From Telluria mixta (GTDB taxonomy: Bacteria; Pseudomonadota; Gammaproteobacteria; Burkholderiales; Burkholderiaceae_D): a DNA stretch of 64,000 bases. A program made the position numbers and the translations under genes. How positions within the stretch are numbered: the first letter of the stretch is position 1; every line of letters begins with the position of its first letter. The stretch covers positions 5,456,001 to 5,520,000 of the forward strand of contig NZ_CP119520.1 in the NCBI RefSeq assembly GCF_029223865.1, in the 5' to 3' direction. The notes beneath the pieces are model-generated. The model ran no database searches, had not been told where the DNA came from, and saw only the letters and a list, made by a program, of their open reading frames with translations. Of the stretch, positions 9,042 through 18,709 are shown one piece after another.

Positions 9042-10466
9042 GTGCCCAGTTCCCTCTCGCGCCGCGCGCTGCTGCGCGCCGGTGTCGCCATGCCCGTGCT
9101 GGCCGGCTGCCAGGCCTTCGTGCCGAAGCACGCCGGCACGCTGCCCCGGTCCGAGGTCCGGGTGGACGCGCCGTTCGCGATGCCCGCCATCGCCGTGCCC
9201 GATTTCTCGAACGCGCCCCACTTCGACATCGTCGCGTTCGGCGCCGCGCCCGGCGACCAGGCGAAGACCGGCACCGCGCTCGCCCGGGCCATCGCCGCGG
9301 CGCATGCGGCCGGCGGCGGTGTCGTCGTCGTGCCGCCGGGGACGTGGCCGACGGGCCCCATCCATCTGAAGAGCCACGTCGCACTGCATGTGGAAGAGGG
9401 CGCGACCCTGCTGTTCTCGCCCGACCCGCGCGACTACCTTCCCGCCGTGCCCACGAGCTGGGAAGGACTCGAATGCATGAATTATTCGCCGCTCGTCTAC
9501 GCCTACGGCTGCGAGAACGTGGCGGTGACCGGCCGAGGTACCTTGCGCGCACGCCTCGACGCGTGGAAGCAGTGGTATGCCCGGCCGAAGGCGCACATGG
9601 ATGCGCTGGTCGCCCTGTACAACATGGCGTGCCGCGACGGCGTGCCGGTCGAACGGCGCGACATGACGGCGGGCCAGGCCAACCTGCGCCCGCACTTCAT
9701 CCAGTTCAACCGCTGCCGCCACGTGCTCGTGGAGGACATCCATATCGTCGACAGCCCGTTCTGGGTGCTGCATCCGTACCTGTGCCGCGACGTCGTGATC
9801 CGTCGGGTCGACATCGCCGCCCACGGCCACAACAACGACGGCGTGGACCCGGAGATGAGCCAGAACGTGCTGATCGACCAGTGCACGTTCGACCAGGGCG
9901 ACGATGCCGTCTCCGTGAAGTCGGGCCGCGACCGCGACGCGTGGCGCATCGGCGTCCCGGCCCGCAATATCGTCATGCGCCGTTGCCGCATCAAGAACGG
10001 CCACCAGCTGATGGCCATCGGCAGCGAGTTGTCGGGCGGCGTGGAAAACGTGTTCGTCGACGACTGCCACTTCGACCATGCCGATTCCTCCGTTCCAAGC
10101 ACCATCAACAACCTGCTGTACGTGAAGACGAACGAGCGGCGCGGCGGTTACGTGCGCAACATCCACATGACGAACGTGAGCGCCACCCGCATCAAGGGCG
10201 GCGTGCTCGCGGTCGAGACGGACGTGCTGTACCAGTGGAAGACGCTCGTGCCCACGCTCGAGCGCCGCCTCACGCCCATCGAGGGCCTGTTCGTCGCCGG
10301 CATCCGCGTCGAGGATGCGGGCTTCGTCTGCCTCGTCAAGGGCGAGGCGGAACTGCCCGTGCGCGCCGTGCATGTGCGGGACGTGGCCGTGCGTACGGTG
10401 CGCGGGACGCCCGTCGTCACCGAGCATGTGGTCGGCTTCGACAACCGCGCGGACGTGCGGGCATGA
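9042..10466 (+). CDS. GH28 family pectin hydrolase (polygalacturonase or rhamnogalacturonan hydrolase type), exported lipoprotein
   Basis: A 474-residue parallel beta-helix glycosidase that hydrolyses galacturonosyl linkages. GTG at 9042 is chosen as start because AAAGGAG lies seven bases upstream and it places a twin-arginine motif (SRRALLR) and lipobox (VLAGC) at the N-terminus; the protein is probably exported by Tat and lipidated. GH28 motifs follow: HNNDGVDPE near residue 264 (the NTD motif with its Asp), QGDDAVSVKSG near 284 (the catalytic Asp pair), GHQLMAIGSE near 319 (in place of GHG) and a late RGGYVRN segment. The variant third motif fits exo-acting members. Its stop overlaps the next gene by four bases (ATGA), so the two enzymes are translationally coupled. 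The exact substrate is not determined. Confidence 0.9.
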   Translation: MPSSLSRRALLRAGVAMPVLAGCQAFVPKHAGTLPRSEVRVDAPFAMPAIAVPDFSNAPHFDIVAFGAAPGDQAKTGTALARAIAAAHAAGGGVVVVPPGTWPTGPIHLKSHVALHVEEGATLLFSPDPRDYLPAVPTSWEGLECMNYSPLVYAYGCENVAVTGRGTLRARLDAWKQWYARPKAHMDALVALYNMACRDGVPVERRDMTAGQANLRPHFIQFNRCRHVLVEDIHIVDSPFWVLHPYLCRDVVIRRVDIAAHGHNNDGVDPEMSQNVLIDQCTFDQGDDAVSVKSGRDRDAWRIGVPARNIVMRRCRIKNGHQLMAIGSELSGGVENVFVDDCHFDHADSSVPSTINNLLYVKTNERRGGYVRNIHMTNVSATRIKGGVLAVETDVLYQWKTLVPTLERRLTPIEGLFVAGIRVEDAGFVCLVKGEAELPVRAVHVRDVAVRTVRGTPVVTEHVVGFDNRADVRA

Positions 10467-13400
10467 GCGGCCGCCGTCTGTTTGCGGCGCTCGCCGCCGC
10501 CGTCCTCGCGTGCGCGCCCGCGGTGGCGCAGGAACTCGGTATCCCGCAAGCGTCCGATACGGCGGCCCGCGCGGGGGATCGCGTGAGCCAGGCCGGCACC
10601 ACTTGGCTGATGGCGGCCGTGGCGCCCGGCCTGCCGGACCGCCTGAGCATCTTCCGTTCGGAGGACGGCACGACCTTCGTCACGCAGGCGTCGGAAGCGT
10701 ATGCGCCACCGCGCGGCATGCTGCGCGAGCCGGCGATCGTGCGCGACGGCGGCCAGTACCGGGTGGCTTACGTGGCAGGCAGCGGCAACGAGATCGGCCT
10801 CGCGCGCTCGCGCGACCTCAAACACTGGACGTTCGACCGCACGGTGCCCATGCCCGGCCCCGTGCGCGCGCCGCGCTGGGTGCGGGCGCGCGACGGCAGC
10901 CTGAAACTCGTCGTGGCGCAGCCGCGCGGGCCGGTGTTGCTGGAGCCGGATGCCGCGCGGGCCCTGCGGGCGCTGACGGGCCTGCAGGACAGGCACGAGG
11001 ATGCGGCCATCGTCCAGGATGGCGACGGTTACGTGGCGCTCGCGCGTCGGCGCGCCGACGGTATTCTCGAACTGGGGCGGGCGCGCGACCTGGCGGGACC
11101 CTGGACCGCCGAACGCACGCTTGATGCGCTGGGCCGCGTCGAACCGGGCGTCGGCCTCGCGCGCTGGCCGGACGGCGGCTGGCGTTTGGTCTTCGCCGAC
11201 GCGGATGGCCACGCATGGCAGGCCGACAGCCGCGACGGCATGAAGACGTGGTCTGCGAAACGGCCGCTGGCCGGCGTGGCGGCGGGCGTGGCCGCGCCGG
11301 ACGTGCTGGCGGAACGCGCACAGGATGTCGCGAACGCCGTGCGTCCGCGCGGTGTGGCGCAGCAGGTCGGCTGGGACCAGTATTCGCTGACGGTCGGTGG
11401 CAAGCGGGTCGTCGTGTGGTCGGGCGAGATCCACCCGTTCCGGCTGCCGGACCCCGCGCAATGGCGCGACGTGATCCAGAAAATGAAGGCATTGGGCTTC
11501 AACGGCGTGTCGTTCTATTTCGATTGGGGCTACCATTCGCCGGCGCCGGGCGTCTACGATTTTTCCGGCGTGCGCAACGTCGAGCGCGCGTTCGAGATCG
11601 CGGAAGAAGAGGGCATGTACGTGATCGCGCGCATGGGCCCGTACGTGAACGCGGAGCTGTCCGGCGGCGGCTTTCCCGGCTGGATGTTCCGCAACCGGGC
11701 GGAGGCGCGCACGGACGATCCGGCTTATCTAGCGGCCGTGGACGAATGGATGACGCAGATCGACGCCATCGTCGCGCGCCACCAGGTCACGACGGGCGGC
11801 GGCACCGTCATCGCCTACCAGCTCGAGAACGAACTGGGCAAGGTCGAGCCGAAGCATGCGCGCCAGATGGCGCACCTGGCCGCGAAGGCGCGCGCGGACG
11901 GCATCACGGTGCCGTTCTTCCACAACGCGGCGGGCCGATTGCCCGACTGGACGCCGCAGGGATCCTCCGCACCGTGGGCGAATCCCGGACCGGCGGACCT
12001 GTACGCGTTCGACGGCTACCCGGGCGGCGCCTGCGACGTCCACGCGAACCCGGCGGGGCCCAACAAGGCACCGGACTGGGGCATCTACGCGGCGCCAGGG
12101 CCGAAGGCGGGCGCGCTCAGTTCCCCCGGCACGCCCGGCTTCCTGGCGGAGATCGGCGCCGGCTGGTTCGACTACTGGGGCTCGAACGGCACCTACGCGT
12201 GCACGGCCGAACGCCAGGGCAAGGGCTACCAGCGCGTGTTCTACGGGACGAACCTCATCAACCGCATCACCGTCCACAACCTCTACATGGCGTTCGGCGG
12301 CACGTCGTGGGGCTGGCTGCCGGGGCCCATCGTGTACACGTCGTACGATTACGGCGCGCCGATCGCGGAAGACCGCGGCGTGCGTCCGAAGGCGCTGGCG
12401 CTGAAGCAGCAGGGGATGTTCGTGCAGGCGGCGGGGCCCGTGCTGGCGCGCATGGACAAGGGGCCGGAGATCCGCACGACGAATCCGCGCGTGCGGCTCT
12501 ACCACAACGTCAACACGGAACTGGGCACGCACGTGCTGTTCGCCGTGCACGGCCCGTCCGACCTGCTGACGGACGATGCGTTCTCGTTCGATTTGACCAC
12601 GCGCGACGGCACGTACACGATCGCCTCGCGCCTCAACGGCCAGGACGCGAAGATGCTGCTGGCCGATTACGCGCTGGAGCGCCAGCACCTCGTGGTTGCC
12701 ACGTCCGAGCTGCAGGCGCAGTTCCGCGACGGTGCGCGCGACGTCGTGCTGCTCCATGGCCGCGATGGCGAACACGGCGAGACCGTGCTGCGCTACGCGT
12801 CCGCGCCGAACGTCGAGGTCCTGGCGGGCGACGTGCGCTCGACGTTCGATGCGGCGCGCGGCGACCTGAAGCTCGCGTATGCGCACAAGGGCCTCGCGCG
12901 GGTGCGCATCACGGGCGGCGGGCGCGCGCCGCTGCTCCTGCTGATCGCGGACGAGGGCACGTCGCAACGCTTCTGGCTGCAGGAGACACCGGCCGGACGC
13001 GTCCTCGAACTGACGCCGGCGCTCGTGCGCATGGCCCGCATCGAGGGGGGACGGCTGCACCTGACAGGCGATACGGCGGCCGCCAGTCCGCTCGAGATCT
13101 GGGGACCGGAGGTCGCCGCGGTCTCGTTCAACGGTTCCACGATCAAAATGGCGCGCCAGCCGGACGGCAGCCTGCGCAGCATCGAGCCGCTCGCCGGCCC
13201 GGCGCCCGTCACCGTGCCGGACCTCCGCACTGTGGACTGGACGCGGCGCATGGACAGCCCGGAGGCACAGCCCGGCTTCGACGACGGCGGCTGGGTACAG
13301 GCGGACAACCGCCCGTCGGCCGCGCAGACGTGGACCCTGCCGGAGCGCGGCCAGCCCGCGCTGGCAATGAGCGACTACGGCTTCCATCATGGCGACGTGT

Positions 13401-14248
13401 GGTATCGCGGCCGCTTCGACGTCCTTGACCCCGCCGCGAACAGGCTGGAACTGTTCTACGGCGGCGGGGGCGCGGGGATGCTGCAGGCGTGGGTGGACGG
13501 CCGCTTCGTCGGCCAGCACGAGCTGGACACGGGCCGCTCGTTCCCGGAGACGACGGATACCGTGCGCTTCGACCTCGGCAAGCTGGTACCGGGGCCGCAC
13601 GTCGTCGCCGTCATGGTCCGCAACGATTCGCACAACTGGGACCTGATGGCGGACGACGCCCACCGCGAGGCGCGCGGCCTGATCGCGGCGTCGCTCACGT
13701 CCAGGGGCGGCCAGCGCTTCGCCGTGCCGATCCGCTGGCGCCTGCAGGGCAACCGGGGCGGAGAAGACATCGCCGACCGCGTGCGCGGGCCCTACAACGA
13801 CGGCGGCCTGTACGGCGAGCGCGCGGGGTGGCACCTGCCCGGCGCATCGGGCCAGGACTGGTCGAATGCGAAGCCGGGCGATGCTCCGCCGGCCCCCGGC
13901 ACGTATTGGCTGCGTACCAGGGTGAAGCTGGACCTGCCGCGCGGGCACGACGTCCAGCTTGGCCTCGCGTTCGGCGACACGCACCGGCCGCGCGCCGGCC
14001 GCGAGAACCGTGCGCTCATCTTCGTCAACGGCTGGAACCTCGGGCAGTTCATCGCCCACGTCGGGCCGCAGCGCGTGTTCGTCATCCCGCCGGGCATCCT
14101 CGACCCGCATGGCGACAATACGATCGCCCTGGCCGTCACGACGGACGGCGACCCGGCCAACGCGCTGGAACCGGTGCGCCTCGAGGTGTTGCGCGCTGTC
14201 CACGGTGGCGTGTCCGGCGATGCGGAAAAGGGCCAGCCCGGGCCGTAG
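10463..14248 (+). CDS. GH43-like/GH35 fusion, secreted beta-galactosidase
   Basis: A 1261-residue secreted protein with a Sec signal peptide ending at AVAQ. Residues about 25-290 form a GH43-like beta-propeller (repeated DGGQYRVAYVAG, SRDLKHWTF and GPWTAERTLD-type blades). The acidic residue expected after the AP in the APE motif appears as RAPRWVRARDG, so this domain may be non-catalytic. Residues about 300-660 are a GH35 barrel with WSGEIHPFRLP, the acid/base Glu of QLENELG (near 457) and the nucleophile Glu of GFLAEIGAGWFD (near 563). The rest is beta-sandwich domains (VWYRGRFDV, IFVNGWNLGQF) typical of large GH35 enzymes. The role is probably removal of galactose from pectic galactan side chains. 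Most GH35 enzymes are 600-800 residues, so the N-terminal fusion is unusual. Confidence 0.88.
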   Translation: MSGRRLFAALAAAVLACAPAVAQELGIPQASDTAARAGDRVSQAGTTWLMAAVAPGLPDRLSIFRSEDGTTFVTQASEAYAPPRGMLREPAIVRDGGQYRVAYVAGSGNEIGLARSRDLKHWTFDRTVPMPGPVRAPRWVRARDGSLKLVVAQPRGPVLLEPDAARALRALTGLQDRHEDAAIVQDGDGYVALARRRADGILELGRARDLAGPWTAERTLDALGRVEPGVGLARWPDGGWRLVFADADGHAWQADSRDGMKTWSAKRPLAGVAAGVAAPDVLAERAQDVANAVRPRGVAQQVGWDQYSLTVGGKRVVVWSGEIHPFRLPDPAQWRDVIQKMKALGFNGVSFYFDWGYHSPAPGVYDFSGVRNVERAFEIAEEEGMYVIARMGPYVNAELSGGGFPGWMFRNRAEARTDDPAYLAAVDEWMTQIDAIVARHQVTTGGGTVIAYQLENELGKVEPKHARQMAHLAAKARADGITVPFFHNAAGRLPDWTPQGSSAPWANPGPADLYAFDGYPGGACDVHANPAGPNKAPDWGIYAAPGPKAGALSSPGTPGFLAEIGAGWFDYWGSNGTYACTAERQGKGYQRVFYGTNLINRITVHNLYMAFGGTSWGWLPGPIVYTSYDYGAPIAEDRGVRPKALALKQQGMFVQAAGPVLARMDKGPEIRTTNPRVRLYHNVNTELGTHVLFAVHGPSDLLTDDAFSFDLTTRDGTYTIASRLNGQDAKMLLADYALERQHLVVATSELQAQFRDGARDVVLLHGRDGEHGETVLRYASAPNVEVLAGDVRSTFDAARGDLKLAYAHKGLARVRITGGGRAPLLLLIADEGTSQRFWLQETPAGRVLELTPALVRMARIEGGRLHLTGDTAAASPLEIWGPEVAAVSFNGSTIKMARQPDGSLRSIEPLAGPAPVTVPDLRTVDWTRRMDSPEAQPGFDDGGWVQADNRPSAAQTWTLPERGQPALAMSDYGFHHGDVWYRGRFDVLDPAANRLELFYGGGGAGMLQAWVDGRFVGQHELDTGRSFPETTDTVRFDLGKLVPGPHVVAVMVRNDSHNWDLMADDAHREARGLIAASLTSRGGQRFAVPIRWRLQGNRGGEDIADRVRGPYNDGGLYGERAGWHLPGASGQDWSNAKPGDAPPAPGTYWLRTRVKLDLPRGHDVQLGLAFGDTHRPRAGRENRALIFVNGWNLGQFIAHVGPQRVFVIPPGILDPHGDNTIALAVTTDGDPANALEPVRLEVLRAVHGGVSGDAEKGQPGP

Positions 14249-14386
14249 TTGTTGAACCGTCAGTCACACGGCCGCAACACCTGATAGTGTGCGGCGTGAC
14301 AGCAGCCGGTCCGGGCCGTACAATGTTGCCTCACGAGAACATTGGACGGACCGGATCCTCCCCGGTCGCCGCGAGGATACAATTTG

Positions 14387-16669
14387 ATGCTAGGGTTAGA
14401 CGATATCGCACAATGGCGCGCGCGGATTTTCTCGCGCCTGTTGTCGATAGTGCTCGTCCTGGGCACGATCGCGGCCATTCCCAGCGCTGTCGTCGTGTTG
14501 CGTCAAGGCGTATGGACGGTCGCCGCGATGGACGGCGCCGCGCTGGGCTGGCTGTTCGCGCTGTGGCGCCTGAAGCGGCTGCCATACACCTTCCGTGTCC
14601 TGAACTTCCTTGCCATCATCTACATGGTGGCCATCGGCCTGATGCTGAAGGTGGGGCCGGTCAGCCAGAACTACCTGATGGCGCCGCCCGTGATGGCGGC
14701 AATCCTGCTCGGTACCGCGCCGGCGCTGGTGGCGCTCGCGGCCAGCGCCGTCATCCTCATCATCGGCATCGGCCACTTCCAGGCCTCGGTGGTCGACATG
14801 GGGCACGACCCGCTGGTCGTGTCGCTCCTCGTCGCACTGAACTTCACCTGCGTGGGCGCGCTGCTGACCCTCACGTGCAGCACGCTGCTCAAGGGACTAT
14901 CGCGCTCGCTGGACGAGGCGCGCGGCTTCGCGAAATCGCTGGAAAGCGGGAAGGATGCGCTGCAGGCGGTGAACGCCGAACTGCGCCTGACGTCGGCCGC
15001 GCTTGCGCGCCTGAACGACATGGTGCTGATCGCGCGCGCCGTCGACACGCCGGACCGCGACCAGCCCATCATCTTCAGCAACGAAGCGTTCCAGCGCCGC
15101 ACCGGTTACAGCGACGCCGATATCGTCGGCCGCAGCATGCGCGTGCTGCACGGGCCGGGCACCGATCCGGCCGTCGTCGAACGGATCCTGGAGTCCATGC
15201 GCAACGGCCAGGCGGCGACGGCGGAGCTGGTCAACTACACCAAGTCCGGCGATCCTTACTGGGTCGAGATGGAACTCATGCCGTTCACGGACGACGCGGG
15301 CCGGATCAGCCACTGGGTCGTCGTCGGGCGCGACATCACGGAGCGCCGCCACTCGGCCGACGCGATCCATCGCCTCGCGTACTACGACGTCCTCACGGGC
15401 CTGCCCAACCGCCGCCTGATGACGGAGCGCCTGGACGCGATGGTGGCATCGGCCAACGCGGGCCGCGGGCTCGGCGCCGTGCTGTACATCGACCTGGACA
15501 ATTTCAAGCACGTGAACGACGCGCGCGGCCATGCGACGGGCGATGCGCTGCTCAAGCACACCGCGAAGAGCCTGGGCCACGTCGTGCGCAAGGGCGACAC
15601 GGTGGCGCGCCTGGGCGGCGACGAATTCGTCGTGCTGCTCGACGGTCTTGGCACCGATCCCGCCGCCGCCACCGCTGCTGCGCTGTCGGTGTCCGACAAG
15701 ATCCGCGTCGCGCTGGCGGACGACGTCGTCATCGACGACCAGAGCTATCACTCCACCGCGAGCATCGGCGTGGCACTGCCGACGCGCCCCGGCCAGTCCG
15801 TGGCCGACCTCCTGCGCGATGCCGACCTCGCGATGTACCACGCCAAGGCGGCCGGCCGCAACGGCGTGGCCGTGTTCGAAACGAAGATGCTGGCCGCGGC
15901 CGAGCGCCAGCTGACGCTGGGCCGCGATCTCTCCGCGGCACTCGACAACGGCGAACTCTCCATGCACCTGCAGCTGCAGGTCGACCATGCGGGCCAGCCG
16001 GTGGGCGCGGAGATGCTGATGCGCTGGCGCCGCGCCGACGGCACGTTCGTCCCGCCCGACATCTTCATCCCCGTGGCGGAAACGACCGGCATGATCGTCC
16101 CCCTCGGCCAGTGGGTGCTGCGCCAGGCCTGCCTGGCGCGCCTCGCGCTGGAGGCCGCCGGCCATCCGCTGCAGCTGTCGATCAACGTCAGCCCGCGCCA
16201 GTTCCGCCAGCCGGAATTCGTGGCGCAGGTGCGCACCGCGTTCGAGGAATCGGGCGTGACGCCGCATGCGTTCGTGTTCGAAGTGACGGAAGGGCTGCTC
16301 GTCGAGGACTTCGACATGATCACGGCGAAGATGCGCGAACTGGCGGCGATGGGCATCCGCTTCTCGATCGACGATTTCGGTACCGGCTACTCGAGCCTGG
16401 GCTACCTGAAGAAGATGCCGCTGTACGAACTGAAGATCGACAAGAGCTTCATGCGGGACACGCCGCACGACGCCAACGGCACGGCGATCGTGCAGACCAT
16501 CCTCGCGATGGCCGACCACCTGGGCCTGCGCGTCGTCGCGGAAGGCATCGAGACGGAGGCGCAGGCGCGCTTCCTGGCCGAGAACGGGCGGCCGTGCATG
16601 CAGGGCTATCTGTATTGCCGGCCGTTGCCGCTGGCGGAGCTCGTCGCAAGGCTGGACCGCGGCGGCTAG
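14387..16669 (+). CDS. Membrane GGDEF/EAL cyclic-di-GMP protein with PAS sensor domain
   Basis: A 760-residue signalling protein that may make and/or hydrolyse cyclic di-GMP. The ATG at 14387 has GAGGA nine bases upstream. Residues about 15-180 hold six hydrophobic segments. A PAS domain follows (IIFSNEAFQRRTGYSDADIVG; ITERRHSADAIHRL linker), then a GGDEF domain with intact RLGGDEF near residue 410, and an EAL domain with EML in place of EAL near residue 541, NVSPRQFRQPEF, EVTEGLLVED, DDFGTGYSSLGYL and KIDKSFM. Both output motifs look competent, so the net activity is unclear. It is monocistronic; the 138-base upstream gap contains an imperfect hairpin just after the GH35 stop that could end that operon. 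Confidence 0.92.
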   Translation: MLGLDDIAQWRARIFSRLLSIVLVLGTIAAIPSAVVVLRQGVWTVAAMDGAALGWLFALWRLKRLPYTFRVLNFLAIIYMVAIGLMLKVGPVSQNYLMAPPVMAAILLGTAPALVALAASAVILIIGIGHFQASVVDMGHDPLVVSLLVALNFTCVGALLTLTCSTLLKGLSRSLDEARGFAKSLESGKDALQAVNAELRLTSAALARLNDMVLIARAVDTPDRDQPIIFSNEAFQRRTGYSDADIVGRSMRVLHGPGTDPAVVERILESMRNGQAATAELVNYTKSGDPYWVEMELMPFTDDAGRISHWVVVGRDITERRHSADAIHRLAYYDVLTGLPNRRLMTERLDAMVASANAGRGLGAVLYIDLDNFKHVNDARGHATGDALLKHTAKSLGHVVRKGDTVARLGGDEFVVLLDGLGTDPAAATAAALSVSDKIRVALADDVVIDDQSYHSTASIGVALPTRPGQSVADLLRDADLAMYHAKAAGRNGVAVFETKMLAAAERQLTLGRDLSAALDNGELSMHLQLQVDHAGQPVGAEMLMRWRRADGTFVPPDIFIPVAETTGMIVPLGQWVLRQACLARLALEAAGHPLQLSINVSPRQFRQPEFVAQVRTAFEESGVTPHAFVFEVTEGLLVEDFDMITAKMRELAAMGIRFSIDDFGTGYSSLGYLKKMPLYELKIDKSFMRDTPHDANGTAIVQTILAMADHLGLRVVAEGIETEAQARFLAENGRPCMQGYLYCRPLPLAELVARLDRGG

Positions 16670-16677
16670 TTCACGGC

Positions 16678-17157
16678 CTACGCCACTGCCACACCGACGT
16701 CCTGCGCGACGTCGACCCACTCCGCGCGAGTCAGCACGGCCAGCCGGGCCGGCGTGAGGCGCACCGCCGCATCCGGCGCGCCGGCCGCCGGGAACACCTC
16801 GTCGAACGCCTTCAACGACACGTCGCAGAACACGCGCAGCGGCCGCGCGAGGCCGAACGGGCACACGCCGCCGACCGGATGTCCCGTCTCGCGCTCCACC
16901 TCATCCAGCCCCAGCATCCTGGCCTTCTGCCCGAACGTGTCCTTGTACTTGCGGTTGTCGATGCGCGCATCGCCCCGCGCGACGAGCAGCACGACCTCGT
17001 CGTCCAGCCGCAGCGACAGCGTCTTGGCGATCTGGCCCGGCACGACGCCCAGCGCCTCGGCGGCAAGGGCGACGGTCGCGGTGCTGGTGGCGTAGCGCTG
17101 GATGGCGATGTCGGGCGCGCGGGTGGCGAAGAAGTCGGTGACGGAAGCGAGGCTCAT
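16678..17157 (-). CDS. YbaK/EbsC family aminoacyl-tRNA deacylase-like protein
   Basis: A 160-residue cytoplasmic protein of the YbaK/ProX editing family, which removes mischarged amino acids from tRNA (in YbaK, Cys from tRNA-Pro). Family features are the IAKTLSL segment with its key Lys, VARGDARIDNRKYK, and the GGVCPFGL loop near residue 100, followed by DVSLKAFDEVFPAAG. The ATG at 17157 is preferred to an upstream in-frame ATG at 17232 because homologues begin near MSLASVTDFFA; a start at 17232 would add 25 residues with no family resemblance. It is convergent with the GGDEF/EAL gene across eight bases. Which tRNA it edits cannot be told. Confidence 0.85.
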   Translation of the reverse strand: MSLASVTDFFATRAPDIAIQRYATSTATVALAAEALGVVPGQIAKTLSLRLDDEVVLLVARGDARIDNRKYKDTFGQKARMLGLDEVERETGHPVGGVCPFGLARPLRVFCDVSLKAFDEVFPAAGAPDAAVRLTPARLAVLTRAEWVDVAQDVGVAVA

Positions 17158-17536
17158 GCGTGTGTTCGTAGCTGATGATCCGGTCAGTCTATCATTGAGA
17201 CGCTGCTGGGAACGAAAGCCGGAATTTCGCATGCTTGAAAATTGCGAGGGTCAGGAGTGCCTGACAAGACCCTTTTTTTGCTCAGACCAAAACAGCCCGG
17301 TACACTGAGCCGTGCTGATCGTCCGCTATCGGGCCAGAAGCAGACATCTGACTAGTTGAGCTGGCACGCGCGCACGTCGAAACGGTTGCGCGGATCGCAA
17401 ACGATTTGGACGTGGCATGCGAGATGCCTGCAACACTGTCGCCCTCGCCTGGGACCGAAATCGTACAGCCGGCGGAAGAGAACGATTGCGACCTCAGGAC
17501 ACTGCAACAGGCTGATGCCGGGGCGGCGAGCCACGC
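17158..17536. other. Intergenic region without a supported gene
   Basis: About 380 bases separate the YbaK-like gene start from the 3' end of the first PEP-CTERM gene. Base composition is less GC-rich than around it. Apart from the hairpin and T-run at 17248-17279 no conserved element, RNA gene or convincing reading frame was seen. Confidence 0.5.
17248..17279 (+). terminator. Rho-independent terminator-like hairpin
   Basis: GGGTC (17248-17252) pairs with GACCC (17268-17272), with an inner AGG/CCT stem, followed by seven T residues. The T-run is on the plus strand, but no plus-strand gene ends close upstream, so it may terminate an untranslated transcript or be a relic. Confidence 0.45.
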
Positions 17537-18286
17537 CTACCGGCGCCCCGCTCGGCGCAGGCACAGTCGCGTTGCCAGGGCGGCGAGCCCGGCCAGCAGC
17601 ATCACGTAGGAGGCCGGTTCGGGGACGGGGGGAATCGTTGCAGCGGCGGCGGCGGAAGTGAAAGCGAGCACCTGTACCGTGCCGGCGGTATCGCTAGCGC
17701 CCGAGCTCACTCCGGTTTCCAAAAATGCGGACTCACGGCCGTCGCGGGCGTCCAGGCTGTTCGAGAAATGCAGCGCGCCGCCGTTGGACTCGTTGTCCAC
17801 GGTGCCGCTGATCTGCGCCTGGGCATAGGCGAAGCCGTCTGCGCCGCCAGGGCGCACGTCGACCATTGCGTCAGCAAAGAACACCACGCGGGTGTTCGCC
17901 GAGAGGACGAAGTCCCAGGTTGTCTGCCCCGTGGCGATGGCGGAGTTGACGTGCGTATACACCGAGGCCAAGGTATAGCCGGTACTCGAAACGGCTTGCG
18001 AAAAGCCGTCGGAATTGATGACGCCGGCCTGGGCCCTGTCATTGAAGTCCTCTCTCAAGGCACCGTCCGGATCGTATTTCGGATTGTTGAAGAGCGTCGT
18101 CTCCAGAGAAACACCGGGTACTGTCAAACTGAGCCGTGGAGCGATGCCATCGGCGGGGCTGAGGTCAACCAACCAGTACCCGGCGTTTTCTAGCGTTGCG
18201 AGGGCCGATGCCTGCGCGATGGCAGGTGTCGACGGGGCGCACATTCCCAGCAAGCTCAATGCAGACAGCAAATGTTTGGATTTCAT
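17537..18286 (-). CDS. PEP-CTERM sorting domain protein
   Basis: A 249-residue exported protein with an N-terminal signal peptide (ending near AIAQA) and a C-terminal PEP-CTERM signal: the motif VPEPASYVML, a hydrophobic helix (LAGLAALATRLCL) and a terminal Arg-rich cluster. Exosortase is expected to cleave at this signal and anchor or release the protein at the surface with the exopolysaccharide system; no exosortase gene is in the window. The body is beta-rich with many Ser/Thr/Gly/Asn residues and no enzyme motif. GGAG six bases before the ATG supports the start. It is divergent from a second PEP-CTERM gene. Confidence 0.85.
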   Translation of the reverse strand: MKSKHLLSALSLLGMCAPSTPAIAQASALATLENAGYWLVDLSPADGIAPRLSLTVPGVSLETTLFNNPKYDPDGALREDFNDRAQAGVINSDGFSQAVSSTGYTLASVYTHVNSAIATGQTTWDFVLSANTRVVFFADAMVDVRPGGADGFAYAQAQISGTVDNESNGGALHFSNSLDARDGRESAFLETGVSSGASDTAGTVQVLAFTSAAAAATIPPVPEPASYVMLLAGLAALATRLCLRRAGRR

Positions 18287-18709
18287 CGCAGTCTCCAGTC
18301 AGGACGTTCATCCAATGTACACCTGCCTGCGATCTCCCGATCATGCAGATCGTGTCAGGAAACAGACCGTTATGCCCCGAATCTGCGGACTGTAGTCTGA
18401 TTGTTCTTTTATCGCCACAAGTCCCAATAACTTGCGTCGATTTGAGATAGAGCAAACTAGGGCAGGATTTGCTGTCCTACTGTTGATCCGATACGCATAA
18501 CGTTTGTCATCGAAAAAGCAACTCTGCCTTATTCCAGCGGCGCCCGGCGAGCTGATGTTGTCGATGAACGACGAACCCGGGACCTTCGAAAACAACGCCG
18601 GCGTCATGCGCGTGCGGATCACGATGTGGCCATCTACTTCGATTCCACGGCATCTCAACCTGCAAGCGCAGGAATGCCGGACCAGATAGAACTTTGGAAC
18701 CCACACATC
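18287..18709. promoter_or_regulatory. Divergent intergenic region between two PEP-CTERM genes
   Basis: A 423-base gap, less GC-rich than the surrounding genes, from which the two PEP-CTERM genes are transcribed outward. It presumably contains both promoters. No clear palindromic operator or RNA gene was found by eye, and the open frames crossing it do not resemble proteins. Confidence 0.4.
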
